A stretch of DNA of 64,000 nt from Candidatus Uabimicrobium amorphum (GCF_009002475.1 NZ_AP019860.1:3348001-3412000), one strand, 5' to 3'. Counted from the first letter of the stretch, positions 51,834 to 61,244 are shown. Notes: a model not told the origin generated them from the sequence alone. Made by a program: numbers and translations.

Positions 51834-53761
51834 TAGTAACAAATATAGTTTCCATTGTCATCGAAACAAATTCCTTTGTAGATATCAATGACTTCTTGAC
51901 ACAATTTCTTCATTTCACGGCTTTCTTCCTCTTTATGCATTTTGCGTATAATAGGAATGGCATTACCGGCGATAGATGATGTTATTTTTGAATTTTTGAT
52001 AATCTCGATGGCTACGATCTTTATTTCTATATCAAAACTATGAAGCATACGCAATACAATGGGAAGTTCATTTAAATATTCCAAAGTATGACACCATTTC
52101 CCCGCAGGACTTGTCATATTATTCAAGCAATTGAGAGCTTCTTCGCGTATATTAGGGTTTGTGTTTTCTAAAAAACGCATCACGTAGGGTATGCACTGTG
52201 GACCAAGTGTAGACAATAGTTTACTCGCGCTCTCGCGCGTATCACTCGCCGCAAAATATTTACATAACTCTTCACCGTTTTTATCTATTGCCTGAAGCGT
52301 TTTTACCAAAGTAAAATCTAGGTTGTTTTGTGCAGCAACAGGAACATCTTCATCGAAAAAGATATACTCTTTTCTCAAAGTTTTGTGTATTTTAAAGTCT
52401 AACTGATATATAGTAACAATCTTCAAAAATCGCGGTACGGCTTTTTCTTTTACTTCCGGTCCTATTTTTCGCAGTTTTTTCAACATGATCTTTACCACAT
52501 TTAAATCTTTGTGCTCCAGATTGTCGAGTATCTCATCAAGAGTTAAGCCCATACCGCGAAAATATGTTGTTGTCAACCGATCAACCCATTTCGCAATAAG
52601 AACCCCTGTGGCGAAACGAAACACAACCTCCATACTGCTGTGCAATGTGCTGTCAAAAACAAAATGCAACGTCCAATCAAATGTTTGAAAACAGTCGCCA
52701 ATATCAATGACGCGTAAAAAGTTGTCTACAGGCCACAACAACAAAGCATCGATAACAAACCACTTTTCCGAAACGGCACAGTAGCTATAAATTCCTAGAA
52801 ATACAATAGCCATCATCAGTGAAACAGGTAACAACTGATTTTTCCAACGACGCTTAAAAGCATCAATGCTACTGTAAATTTTTTGCATTCTCGTTTCCAA
52901 AAACTTTACAGTAAGAGCAATAACAAAAGCATCGATCATCAAACGCATAATCACAATCGTACTGCCGCACAGAATCGTTCGATGTTTCAGAAAATATATA
53001 CCAATGTTGAACTCTTCTAGAAAATCAATAATATCGATCGCACGAAACACGTGAAATACCATAAACAGTATCCACTGATACCAATAAGGATCACTAGCAC
53101 CGTGCTCAAAGTGATGTTGCCCAAGCCAGTAGTATATTTGTACAAAAAGAACTTGGAACAAAAGGAGCTGCAATACACACAATGTAAAAATAATTTTTCC
53201 TTTGGAAAACAGCAAAAATATAGAATAGATAAATATGCTGCTGATGGCAAGGCATGTAAGCCCGATCACAGTGTGGTGTATGATCTTGGTCGTCCAAGTT
53301 TTGGAAGAACTTTCAGGAGCAACAACAGGAGGTGTATTTTTTATCGTTGTGGTTTCACGTAAATAGTTGTTAAATTGTGTAAAGAGCTGTTGTGAAGTTC
53401 GAGGTGTTATACGCAACACCACATCTCGATCCTTCTGAATCATACGACTATAGAATCGATAGCCATTTGGTATTTGTTCGCACTTAACGAGAAGAATAAA
53501 TGCAACACCTTTGGCGAATATGGATTGGCGAACTTCTTTGCTGCTCTCTTTTTGCAAAAACGAATTTTTGCTCAGTAACGAAAACAATTTTTTATTTTGT
53601 GAAATTGTATAGTTTTCAGCGAGAGTATCTGCAAGTTGCTCTTGGATTTGCTGCCGAAGTTCTGGTGTAGATTTGATGTAAACAAACGCTTTTTGTTGCG
53701 CGTTAATATTGCACAATGTCAGTAAAAAAATAAAAACGTTTACACCGAGAAAATATTTCAC
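51833..53761 (-). CDS. membrane protein with HEAT-like C-terminal repeats
   Basis: A large protein of about 640 residues. It has a signal peptide (VFIFLLTLCNINA), an extracytoplasmic region of about 130 residues, then about seven membrane helices (for example VIGLTCLAISSIFIYSIFLLF, IIFTLCVLQLLLFQVLFVQIYYW) up to about residue 390, and a cytoplasmic tail with HEAT/armadillo-like helices (KMLKKLRKIGPEVKEKAVPRFL, LGPQCIPYVMRFLENTNPNIREEALNCL, SFDIEIKIVAIEIIKNS). No family recognised for the membrane part. Two GTG codons could start it: 53770, or 53761, which is preceded by AGGTGA at 5 nt; I prefer 53761. kdsB follows directly. Confidence 0.78.
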   Translation of the reverse strand: MKYFLGVNVFIFLLTLCNINAQQKAFVYIKSTPELRQQIQEQLADTLAENYTISQNKKLFSLLSKNSFLQKESSKEVRQSIFAKGVAFILLVKCEQIPNGYRFYSRMIQKDRDVVLRITPRTSQQLFTQFNNYLRETTTIKNTPPVVAPESSSKTWTTKIIHHTVIGLTCLAISSIFIYSIFLLFSKGKIIFTLCVLQLLLFQVLFVQIYYWLGQHHFEHGASDPYWYQWILFMVFHVFRAIDIIDFLEEFNIGIYFLKHRTILCGSTIVIMRLMIDAFVIALTVKFLETRMQKIYSSIDAFKRRWKNQLLPVSLMMAIVFLGIYSYCAVSEKWFVIDALLLWPVDNFLRVIDIGDCFQTFDWTLHFVFDSTLHSSMEVVFRFATGVLIAKWVDRLTTTYFRGMGLTLDEILDNLEHKDLNVVKIMLKKLRKIGPEVKEKAVPRFLKIVTIYQLDFKIHKTLRKEYIFFDEDVPVAAQNNLDFTLVKTLQAIDKNGEELCKYFAASDTRESASKLLSTLGPQCIPYVMRFLENTNPNIREEALNCLNNMTSPAGKWCHTLEYLNELPIVLRMLHSFDIEIKIVAIEIIKNSKITSSIAGNAIPIIRKMHKEEESREMKKLCQEVIDIYKGICFDDNGNYICY

Positions 53762-53797
53762 GTTATTCACCTATAGTAAATGCACAGGAGGCTATTG

Positions 53798-54922
53798 TTG
53801 TCAGGTATTTATATACATATACCATTTTGTAAACAGGCGTGTCATTATTGCAATTTTCATTTCTCTACCTCGTTACGTCTCAAGGAAAAAGTAGTCAAAG
53901 CAATCATTCTGGAGTTACAACTACAGCGTGATTACTTGTCCCAGCCACCACAAACCATCTATTTTGGGGGTGGAACTCCGTCCATACTTCATATAAACGA
54001 TTTACGCAATATTTTTGCTGCCATTCACAGTAATTACGATATGCAACATGTAGAAGAAATTACCATTGAAGTAAATCCCAACGACTTAAATAAATCTGTT
54101 CTCACAGAATATCGCGATTTGGGTTTTAATCGCCTGAGTATTGGCATTCAATCATTTCGCGACGCCGATTTGCAGTTTTTAAACCGTGCACATAGTGGCG
54201 AGGAGGCACTACAGTGTATACATCTATCGCGAGAGGTTGGTTTTTCCAATATTTCCATAGACCTTATTTATGGAATTCCTAATGTAACAGATATAGATTG
54301 GGAGCGCAATATTCTTCATACAATAGAAACGGAAATTCCCCACATATCCTGTTACTGTCTAACAGTTGAGGAGAAAACAGCTCTCAAATACATGATTGAA
54401 ACAAAAAAAGTTCCTAATGTCAGCGAAGATCAAGGAGCGGAACAGTTTGCTCTACTCATGAAAACAATGCAAAAACATGGTTATGCGCACTACGAAATTT
54501 CCAACTTTTGTCGTCCACCTTATTTCTCAAAGCACAACACCGCATATTGGCAAGGAAAAGAGTATCTAGGTATTGGACCTGCGGCCCATTCCTTCGATGG
54601 TCGTGTACGTCAATGGAATATTGCCAATAATTTACGTTACGTTCATGGTATTGAGAACAAAGAGATTCCTTGTGAAAAAGAATTCTTAACCCCTACGCAA
54701 CAAGTCAATGAATATATTATGACCTCTCTGCGCACTATGTGGGGGACAGACTTGCAAAAAATAGCCACATTGAGCGGAGAAAGTGGCAAAGAAAATGTAA
54801 TGGAGAAAGCGCAAAAATTTATACACAATGAGACACTAATTATGGAAAATAATACACTGTTTTTATCACATCATGGTAGAATGATTGCAGACTATATCAC
54901 TTTAGAATTGTTTGCCGAGTAG
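53798..54922 (+). CDS. hemW: HemW-type radical SAM haem chaperone
   Basis: A 374-residue homologue of HemN that lacks coproporphyrinogen oxidase features. Its cluster motif GIYIHIPFCKQACHYCNFH (Cys 11, 15, 18) lies at the extreme N-terminus, as in HemW, followed by IYFGGGTPSIL, EVNPNDL, FNRLSIGIQSF and the HemN C-terminal region. HemW binds and delivers haem. An ATG at 53780 exists, but AGGAGG (53786-53791) lies downstream of it, 6 nt before a TTG at 53798, which gives the family-typical M-S-G-I-Y-I-H-I-P start. It is divergent from the large membrane protein. Confidence 0.93.
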   Translation: MSGIYIHIPFCKQACHYCNFHFSTSLRLKEKVVKAIILELQLQRDYLSQPPQTIYFGGGTPSILHINDLRNIFAAIHSNYDMQHVEEITIEVNPNDLNKSVLTEYRDLGFNRLSIGIQSFRDADLQFLNRAHSGEEALQCIHLSREVGFSNISIDLIYGIPNVTDIDWERNILHTIETEIPHISCYCLTVEEKTALKYMIETKKVPNVSEDQGAEQFALLMKTMQKHGYAHYEISNFCRPPYFSKHNTAYWQGKEYLGIGPAAHSFDGRVRQWNIANNLRYVHGIENKEIPCEKEFLTPTQQVNEYIMTSLRTMWGTDLQKIATLSGESGKENVMEKAQKFIHNETLIMENNTLFLSHHGRMIADYITLELFAE

Positions 54923-55006
54923 GAGAGTAGATGGACCTCCTAATTCAAAACAACTTAAGATACAACATAATCGATTTATTGGTAAAAGATAACTAGGAGA
55001 ACACAA

Positions 55007-55681
55007 ATGGCTATTAATCCAGAAATGTTTGCATTTCTTTTCGTTGGTTTCATCATTTTCCTCGTAGCAGTTGCTATCATTTATGGAATAAAAAGGGAAA
55101 AGCAACGCACCGGGAATTGGAAACAAGTCGCGAGTGACATTGGTTTTGATTTTGCAGACAAAGACAACTCTTATGTTTTTAAATACAATTTTTTTAAAAC
55201 CTTTAGCACCGGAAGCAATCGCAAGGCTAAAAACGTCATGACCGGAAAAAATGGTGATATTGGAATTACTGTAATGGATTACCAATATACGACAGGATCA
55301 GGTAAAAATAAAAGTACACACCACTATACGATTTGTATTTTTGAAAAACAAGGATTGGGGCTTCCCAGCTGCTACATGCGTATGCAAATCGCTTTCTTTG
55401 ACTTTTTAGGAAAAGTTTTTGGTGGGCAAGATATTGATTTTGTCGAAGATCCAGCTTTTTCCAAAGCATTTGTGTTACAAGGTGACGATGAGAAAGCGGT
55501 GCGTGAAACTTTCGATGAAAACGTACGCCGTGGATTTTTGGATTACAAAGGCAAGAATTTTATTTTTGAAGGTAACAACGATCTATTTTTGATAAACAAA
55601 GGAAAGCGAATTAAACCAGAAGAGTTAATGATTATCTTAGAAGATGCTTACAAGATTATGGACCTGCTTACCAAAAAGTAA
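55007..55681 (+). CDS. uncharacterised membrane-anchored protein
   Basis: A 224-residue protein with one N-terminal membrane helix (FAFLFVGFIIFLVAVAIIYGI, about 8-28) and a cytoplasmic domain rich in Phe and Lys. The domain begins WKQVASDIGFDFADKD and alternates strands and helices (GDIGITVMDYQYTTGSGKNKS, YTICIFEKQGLGLPSCYMRM), in the manner of uncharacterised domains common in planctomycetes and myxobacteria. Function unknown. A clear AGGAG precedes the ATG. The ankyrin gene follows 31 nt later. Confidence 0.75.
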   Translation: MAINPEMFAFLFVGFIIFLVAVAIIYGIKREKQRTGNWKQVASDIGFDFADKDNSYVFKYNFFKTFSTGSNRKAKNVMTGKNGDIGITVMDYQYTTGSGKNKSTHHYTICIFEKQGLGLPSCYMRMQIAFFDFLGKVFGGQDIDFVEDPAFSKAFVLQGDDEKAVRETFDENVRRGFLDYKGKNFIFEGNNDLFLINKGKRIKPEELMIILEDAYKIMDLLTKK

Positions 55682-55712
55682 AATCAAAAATACAACATGA
55701 AAGGATGTTGAA

Positions 55713-57119
55713 ATGGTAAAAGTAATAATGATCTTAAGTCTTCTACTAACCTTAACCTACGCTGATGATGACAAACTTTTTAACGCGGTTAGTAAAGGAA
55801 ATATAAAAGATGTGCAAGAATTGATTGCTAGCGGTGCAAATGTAAAAGCAGAGAAACAAGGCTGGCAATTAGGCATAACTCCTCTGCACATCGCAGCCAA
55901 AAAAGGGCACAAAGACATTGCGGCACTGCTCTTAGAAAAAGGAGCGGATATCGACGCTCGTATAAAAGCGGATAATGATAAAGGACAAACTGCCTTGTTA
56001 CTTGCCACAATGGAAGGCAATGGTGAAGTTGCACGTTTGCTATTTGACAAAGGAGCAAAAACAACAGCAATGGAAAATGGCTACACATTGCTCCATGCCG
56101 CAAGTGAATCGGGGATGAAATGGTTAGCAGAAAAGTTGCTAACCGCCAAACACGAAGTAGATGCAACAGATGACAGTGGCAATACACCTTTATTCCTCGC
56201 AGCAAGATACGGAAAAGCGGAAGTAGCAGAACTATTAATAGCGAATAAGGCCAATAAAAAGCACCTGAGTAACAATGGTAGTTCCCTCCTACACTACGCT
56301 GCCAACGGTGGTTTATTGGATTTGGTCAATCAATTAATCGCAGAAGGTGCTGATCACAAACTAAAGAACAAAAGAAACGAAACACCGTTTTCAAATGCTT
56401 GCTTTCGTGGGCGTGTAGATGTGGCCAAAAAACTTTTCTCTCTCGGAGCTGACATCAAAGATATCGATGATTATTTGGTAATGCTCGTAGAGTATGGAAA
56501 CAAAGACCAAGTCGAAATCTTATGTGTATTCGCCGACCACATAGATTTTCACAAAAAGCAAAAAGGCTTGTCACTCTTTCATCGTGCGGTAAAACGCGGA
56601 AAGAAAAAACTCGTTAAACTTCTTGTTGAAAAAGGCGCAGATGTTAATGAGGAAATTACCGAAGGTAAATACAAAGGTAAAAAAGTCGGAGACCTTGCCA
56701 AAAACGACGAAATCTCAAAAATCTTGGGCGTCGCTCCCAAAGTCAAAAAACCCAAACAAGTTTTTCACATTGTGAAGGGCCAAGGGGATTTCGAAACCAA
56801 TGTATCGGTGATTATATACTATCGCTGGACCAACGATTTTTTTGACAAAGAGACTCATTTTAAAAAACTTGCGACTATTCAAACAGTAGATGCTCCTTTT
56901 CCTGGAGGTGGTGTAACAGGCGCACAAGTTTATAATGAAGTTGCCGCGGTAATAAAAGATAAAGGGGGCAAGATTTTCGCTCGCTCTGTCAAAAATGATC
57001 CTTTCACTTGGAAAGGTAGTATTGAAATCAAAGACGCGAAAAATGAGTATTTCAACAACTATGTCTGTGCAGATAAAGATGGTCAGTTGTATATGTTCTT
57101 AGATTTAAAGAAAAAGTAA
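55713..57119 (+). CDS. secreted ankyrin-repeat protein
   Basis: A 468-residue protein with a signal peptide (MVKVIMILSLLLTLTYA) and at least eight ankyrin repeats (about 20-330) in the canonical pattern G-x-TPLHIAAxxGHxxIAxLLLxxGAD, for example ITPLHIAAKKGHKDIAALLL, NTPLFLAARYGKAEVAELLI, LSLFHRAVKRGKKKLVKLLV. The C-terminal 110 residues form a separate beta-rich domain (VFHIVKGQGDFETNVSVIIYYRW and GAQVYNEVAAVIKDKGGKIF). Export of an ankyrin scaffold suggests periplasmic or surface protein binding. ATG 55713 follows AAAGGATGTTGAA. Confidence 0.87.
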   Translation: MVKVIMILSLLLTLTYADDDKLFNAVSKGNIKDVQELIASGANVKAEKQGWQLGITPLHIAAKKGHKDIAALLLEKGADIDARIKADNDKGQTALLLATMEGNGEVARLLFDKGAKTTAMENGYTLLHAASESGMKWLAEKLLTAKHEVDATDDSGNTPLFLAARYGKAEVAELLIANKANKKHLSNNGSSLLHYAANGGLLDLVNQLIAEGADHKLKNKRNETPFSNACFRGRVDVAKKLFSLGADIKDIDDYLVMLVEYGNKDQVEILCVFADHIDFHKKQKGLSLFHRAVKRGKKKLVKLLVEKGADVNEEITEGKYKGKKVGDLAKNDEISKILGVAPKVKKPKQVFHIVKGQGDFETNVSVIIYYRWTNDFFDKETHFKKLATIQTVDAPFPGGGVTGAQVYNEVAAVIKDKGGKIFARSVKNDPFTWKGSIEIKDAKNEYFNNYVCADKDGQLYMFLDLKKK

Positions 57120-57145
57120 ATTTAGCAAATTAAGCTAAGTCCGGG

Positions 57146-57296
57146 ATGTCATCCCTAAATTGATTAGGGATCTAGGCGTTTACAAATCAACTTTGTATCG
57201 TGGATTCCTGCTTTCGCAGGAATGACACACTGGGTGTGGTCATCAATAAGATGAAAAGTTCATCCCTGTAAAAACTTACTTTCGCAGGGATGACTA
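57146..57296. repeat. composite of MITE-like TCATCC/CGCAGG palindromic units
   Basis: The region is built from short palindromic words: GTCATCCCTAAAT...TTAGGGAT (57148-57171), GGATTCCTGCTTTCGCAGGA-ATGACAC (57202-57228), and CATCCCTGTAAAAACTTACT-TTCGCAGGGATGAC (57261-57294). The same word family builds the element at 31628-31706. It separates the ankyrin gene from the convergent coiled-coil gene. Confidence 0.75.
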
Positions 57297-57299
57297 TGT

Positions 57300-58058
57300 T
57301 TAGTGATCAGGTTTTATTGAGTCGAGAAACTTCTTGGCGTGAAATGACTTGGGAGTAAACACATCTGGCTTTGGGGTTCCAGGATGCGTCCAATTGCTGC
57401 GCGTCAGAGATGCAATGCGATTGTACATTATTTTTAAGCGCCACAAATCGTAAACGCTCTTTCCTTCAATTTCTTTACGAATTTTTCCCAAGATATCTTC
57501 ATAGTCTTGAACCGCCTTTTCCTTACCTTCTAACTCGTGTACACGTCCAGACATTTCTTGCTGGGAAGATTCACTCTTCTGTAGTTGCTCACTTAAGTCG
57601 TTGCATTTTTGCTCTAACTCCATCACTCGTTTTTCTAAATGAAGTTGTTTTTTTTTGTATTCTTCGTTCTCGTTAATCAGCGAACGACATTCACTACGCA
57701 ATTCATTGATCTCTTCAAAGCCTTGCTCCATCACTTGCTGTGGAACTTTTGTTAGTAACTCTTCGCACAACGTATTTTCTAAAAATTGATACGACTTTTT
57801 TTGTTCGCTGCGAAAAGAGGCACTCATTCCCCCAAGAAGTGTCACTAATTGCTGTGGCCCAAGATTTTCTTTCACTTGGCTTGACTTTACTAACTCAGGG
57901 ATAATGTTGTCACGTAGTGTCTCTAGATATTCTATGCGCAAATTTTTAAATTCGCGCAATAAATTAGTAATATGAGAGTGATTCTTCCCAACTGTTTTGA
58001 GAAAGGTGTTTAAAATTTGGTAAAATTGAATTGTTTGAGAATCTGAAGGACTATTCAT
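57300..58058 (-). CDS. coiled-coil protein, paralogue of the upstream gene in its N-terminal part
   Basis: A 252-residue soluble protein. Residues about 1-100 are helical and align with the gene just upstream (shared ILN..L, NLR.EY...., a polar F-R/E-KSY-FL block). A long heptad coiled coil follows (about 105-190: ENEEYKKKQLHLEKRVMELE, LQKSESSQQEMSGRV), then a C-terminal tail with a WTHPGTPKPDVFTPKSF segment. No family recognised. The frame starts with a GTG at 58070, but the ATG at 58058 has GGTGA 7 nt before it. It overlaps the end of the upstream gene by 8 nt. Confidence 0.72.
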   Translation of the reverse strand: MNSPSDSQTIQFYQILNTFLKTVGKNHSHITNLLREFKNLRIEYLETLRDNIIPELVKSSQVKENLGPQQLVTLLGGMSASFRSEQKKSYQFLENTLCEELLTKVPQQVMEQGFEEINELRSECRSLINENEEYKKKQLHLEKRVMELEQKCNDLSEQLQKSESSQQEMSGRVHELEGKEKAVQDYEDILGKIRKEIEGKSVYDLWRLKIMYNRIASLTRSNWTHPGTPKPDVFTPKSFHAKKFLDSIKPDH

Positions 58059-58401
58059 CGTCGTATTCACCAGCGTCTAAAGCCTTGGCCAACTTCCAAA
58101 AAAATGTAAAATTTAACAACTCATACGAACGTTCCAAATCCCGGCGAAAATCGGAAATAATTTGATTTAAAAATTCTTTGCCTTTTTCTTCATCACTCAC
58201 TAAATTCTGTAAAGCCCCCTCAATTTCTTTTAAGTCTTTTTTGAAAAAGGTTACGTATTCACTACGTAAATTGGCGTTTTGCTCCAATAGCCATCCAATT
58301 TCGTTTGCATAATTTTTAACCAATTCCAAATGCTGGTTTAAAATTTTAGCGATATCTTCTGGTTTATGTGATGAAAAAGAGTCTTGTTGTTCAGGTATCA
58401 T
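58051..58401 (-). CDS. small helical protein paired with the following coiled-coil gene
   Basis: A 116-residue all-helical, acidic protein that is similar over most of its length to the N-terminal 100 residues of the next gene. The common pattern is DIAKILNQHLELVKNYANEI / ILNTFLKTVGKNHSHI, then LL..N.NLR.EY...., then F.R.L.RSYE.LN. It has no signal peptide or membrane helix. The pair may hetero-oligomerise. It ends 8 nt inside the next gene and starts 12 nt downstream of the Nudix stop, so all three are probably one transcript. Confidence 0.68.
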   Translation of the reverse strand: MIPEQQDSFSSHKPEDIAKILNQHLELVKNYANEIGWLLEQNANLRSEYVTFFKKDLKEIEGALQNLVSDEEKGKEFLNQIISDFRRDLERSYELLNFTFFWKLAKALDAGEYDDE

Positions 58402-58412
58402 GTTTTATTCCT

Positions 58413-58871
58413 TTAGTAAAAGCTAACCTCATGAGTTATATAATTACCATCTTTATACACAAATTTGGCTGAAAAAAAACGATTTTGTTCTAACCACGGA
58501 AAAAAGATACGGTCCCCCTCCCAAAGGTTTAAATTGGTAATCTCTTCGTCGGCAATCCAATGTAGTTCACCCTCTTCACATTCATGTAAAACACCGCTAA
58601 AATCGGTAACGACGTATACAAAAACGTACCAATCTTCACCATCCTTAAACTCAGGAAAGGTAATCATTCCCTTCAAATTTAATTTTTCGGCAATGAGTCC
58701 CGACTCTTCTTCAATTTCGCGTATTGCACATTCTTCGGGAGTTTCATGTAGAGAAAATTTCCCTCCCAAACCGTTCCATTTTCCGGCATGAATATCTTTG
58801 TCTTTTTTGATGCGGTGCAACATCAAAGTTTTGTTGTCTTTTTTTAAATAACAGAGCGTTGCTAACTTCAT
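58413..58871 (-). CDS. Nudix hydrolase (MutT/8-oxo-dGTPase-like)
   Basis: A 152-residue Nudix protein with a perfect box GX5EX7REUXEEXGU at residues 37-59, spelled G-KFSLH-E-TPEECAI-RE-I-E-EE-S-GL. The preceding AGKWNGLGGK and the N-terminal TLCYLKKDNKTLMLHR strand are like bacterial 8-oxo-dGTP diphosphatases. Substrates could be oxidised nucleotides or other nucleoside diphosphates. Although the frame opens at 58889 (TTG), the ATG at 58871 has AGGA at 8 nt and gives MKLATLCYL. A terminator lies just upstream, separating it from the pentapeptide gene. Confidence 0.9.
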   Translation of the reverse strand: MKLATLCYLKKDNKTLMLHRIKKDKDIHAGKWNGLGGKFSLHETPEECAIREIEEESGLIAEKLNLKGMITFPEFKDGEDWYVFVYVVTDFSGVLHECEEGELHWIADEEITNLNLWEGDRIFFPWLEQNRFFSAKFVYKDGNYITHEVSFY

Positions 58872-58896
58872 GGTGAACATCCTATGCAAAAAAAAA

Positions 58897-58920
58897 ACAG
58901 ATTTTCCGCAGAAAATCTGT
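58897..58920 (-). terminator. intrinsic terminator after the pentapeptide/ion-channel gene
   Basis: ACAGATTTTC and GAAAATCTGT form a 10-bp stem around CGCA. For minus-strand transcripts it is followed by a run of T residues, 18 nt after the stop of the gene at 58938. The plus side also has a short T run. Confidence 0.9.
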
Positions 58921-58937
58921 TTTTGTGTATCACGCTG

Positions 58938-61244
58938 TTAACGAATTACTTTACGACTAAACGTCACGACCAGAACCGTCATTACGAAAAAGCCAAAAAA
59001 CGACTCAAACATCATAACATAGTTCAGCCAACTATCTGTATAAGGAACCCATCCTTCAATCGAAGCATTGGTGAATGTACGGAAAGATACCTGAACAGCG
59101 TCAATAAATGACATACTTTGCTCTATCTTTACCGAGTGGTCTAGAGCAAGTTCTCCACTAGGAACAAACTCTGTTGTTCCGGAAGAAAAATAGAACACCG
59201 CGAAGAACACTAACATCGCTAACGAGGTGACAAAGATATTCGCCGGTTTTGTACCATAACCACAAGCAATGTCTAGCGCCAACCAATTGAGAAATCTCTT
59301 TAACGCCGAGAGCGGACCTTTTACCTTCATTTCCATGCGCTCCATGCGTTTTTCCATCAAGTATGCCCAGTCTTCTTTGTCGTATTCGTTTATCTCGCGG
59401 AAGTTATTTTTGAGTAGACCATATTCTTTGCGTGCAACATGGTAGTCTTCTTGAATATGACTGTCAATATGCCCCTTCAGGCTACTCAAAGAAACAAAAA
59501 GGCGTCCGATATGTGCGTCGAGAAATTTAAATGCCGCCTCATTGCCTACCTTAATATTTTGTAGACTAATATTGCGACTTGCGCTAATTGCTCTTAGGTT
59601 GACAACACTTTCAAATGTCGAATTGTCAAAAGCCAAATCGCCCACAACATTCATCGTATTGAAATTCGCACTACCGCTAAATTTACAATTCTTAAAACTT
59701 CCCCACTTCATGAATGTTGCACCAATAAATTTGGTTTCTTTTTCGAACTTCGAACGTCCAAAGTCAGCGATGTCGGCAAAACGCGCGCCACTAAAAGTAC
59801 TACTGTCTTTAAACTGGCATTTTTCCATGTAGAAACGATGATCGATAAAGATATCGTTAAAACTGGCTGGCCCAGTAAACTCTACTTCACCAAACTTAAC
59901 ACCTTTGGCAAAATAACAACGTGTAAAAACTGTTTTTTTGCCAAATCCACAGCGATTAAAACTTACATAGCGCCTAAACGCAGAAGAGTTATAAGTAGTT
60001 TTGCCATCGAACTTCGCTTTTGCAAAGTCTGCACCATTTAAAAACTCGCAACTTTTAAATGTCGCATCTTTTACAAAATGGCACTCTTTAAAAATAGCTT
60101 TTGTTAAAAAGCGACTATTGCCAAGGTCAACGTGATTCTTAAACTGAACCCCTGCAAAATCCACTTGGTCAATCACACAATTGGTAAAATTCACTTTTTT
60201 AACCACAATAGGTGTTGAGCTAGACATTTTAGGAATGTAACAGTTCTCTAATCCCACACCATCGCGAATAGCTACTTGAACTTCTTCTTCAGAAACGTGA
60301 CGTAAACGCTTTATAATACGTTGCAATTCATCGGGGATGTCTTCGCTATCAAAACGCTCTTCCATTTCTTCATGGCTAAGGGCTTCTGTCAGTGCCGTTT
60401 TTTGGTCTTGTTGTAACTTGGTTACTTTATAATCTATATTTTCCAGATATTCGAGCACTTTATCAAAATTTGGAATGGTCACGGTTGTAGCTGTGGGCAT
60501 CGGAGTCGCTACTGGAGTAGGCGCTACGCTCTCATTTGTAGGCTGTTCTTCCACTTCTTCTTGAACTTCTTCCTGAACTTCTTCTTCCTGTTTAAGAGGG
60601 GCAATTTCTGAAGCAATGTCAATCTCAGGTGCGCTAATTTGCGATACAACTTCTTCCATCTTATCTAGCATATGGATTGTTTCGCTAGGTATAGATTCTT
60701 GCTGCTGAACTTCTTCATGTCGTGTTTTTCTCTTCAAGGTCCCGATTGTCGGTACTGTAGGAAGAGATAGCTCGCTAAACGGCATTGATTTCGCGACAAT
60801 GCTTACCTTTGCGTTTGGTTCAACTTCTTTGTACAAGGCCATTAAATCTTCTTGTGAAATACATTTGGCACTGTAGAGTATCGAACTCAATTGCGGGTTG
60901 TAACCAAGGTCATATAACTTCTTAAGTTGTTTTCTACAGTTTTTCTCATCTTCTTCACTAATGAGCTGTCTTTCTTTTGCAAGAGCAACAACCTTTTCAT
61001 CGAGTGTGTCTTCTTTATAAATTTCAACTTGTGCCACTGCTACTTTATTACCACTACTGAGTTTATCCTCAACTTTTTGTTGAAGAGATGCCACTTGTTC
61101 CGTTGATAGTAATCCGTTCTTTACAAGATTTTCAGATACGGCACCAGAAAACTCTTTGCAAAGTTTGGCTTGCTGCGCGGAAATTAGTTTCTCACCAACA
61201 GCAATTTCAAGAAATAATGAATCTCTTTCCGATAAAGTAGACAT
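58938..61244 (-). CDS. pentapeptide-repeat protein fused to a two-helix ion-channel domain
   Basis: A 768-residue protein. Residues 1-130 hold two helical modules of the type shared with the kinases ('KLISAQQAKLCKE...LLSTEQVASLQQK'). A Pro/Glu-rich linker follows to about 260, then pentapeptide-type repeats with A-x-F every five or so residues (about 345-570: FKECHFVKDATFKSCEFLNG, FNRCGFGKKTVFTRCYFAKG) that fold into a right-handed quadrilateral helix. The C-terminus has two membrane helices around a pore-loop segment (FIDAVQVSFRTFTNASIEGW) aligned with Ion_trans_2 channels, but the usual TVGYGD filter reads NASIEG. ATG at 61244. Confidence 0.85.
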   Translation of the reverse strand: MSTLSERDSLFLEIAVGEKLISAQQAKLCKEFSGAVSENLVKNGLLSTEQVASLQQKVEDKLSSGNKVAVAQVEIYKEDTLDEKVVALAKERQLISEEDEKNCRKQLKKLYDLGYNPQLSSILYSAKCISQEDLMALYKEVEPNAKVSIVAKSMPFSELSLPTVPTIGTLKRKTRHEEVQQQESIPSETIHMLDKMEEVVSQISAPEIDIASEIAPLKQEEEVQEEVQEEVEEQPTNESVAPTPVATPMPTATTVTIPNFDKVLEYLENIDYKVTKLQQDQKTALTEALSHEEMEERFDSEDIPDELQRIIKRLRHVSEEEVQVAIRDGVGLENCYIPKMSSSTPIVVKKVNFTNCVIDQVDFAGVQFKNHVDLGNSRFLTKAIFKECHFVKDATFKSCEFLNGADFAKAKFDGKTTYNSSAFRRYVSFNRCGFGKKTVFTRCYFAKGVKFGEVEFTGPASFNDIFIDHRFYMEKCQFKDSSTFSGARFADIADFGRSKFEKETKFIGATFMKWGSFKNCKFSGSANFNTMNVVGDLAFDNSTFESVVNLRAISASRNISLQNIKVGNEAAFKFLDAHIGRLFVSLSSLKGHIDSHIQEDYHVARKEYGLLKNNFREINEYDKEDWAYLMEKRMERMEMKVKGPLSALKRFLNWLALDIACGYGTKPANIFVTSLAMLVFFAVFYFSSGTTEFVPSGELALDHSVKIEQSMSFIDAVQVSFRTFTNASIEGWVPYTDSWLNYVMMFESFFGFFVMTVLVVTFSRKVIR

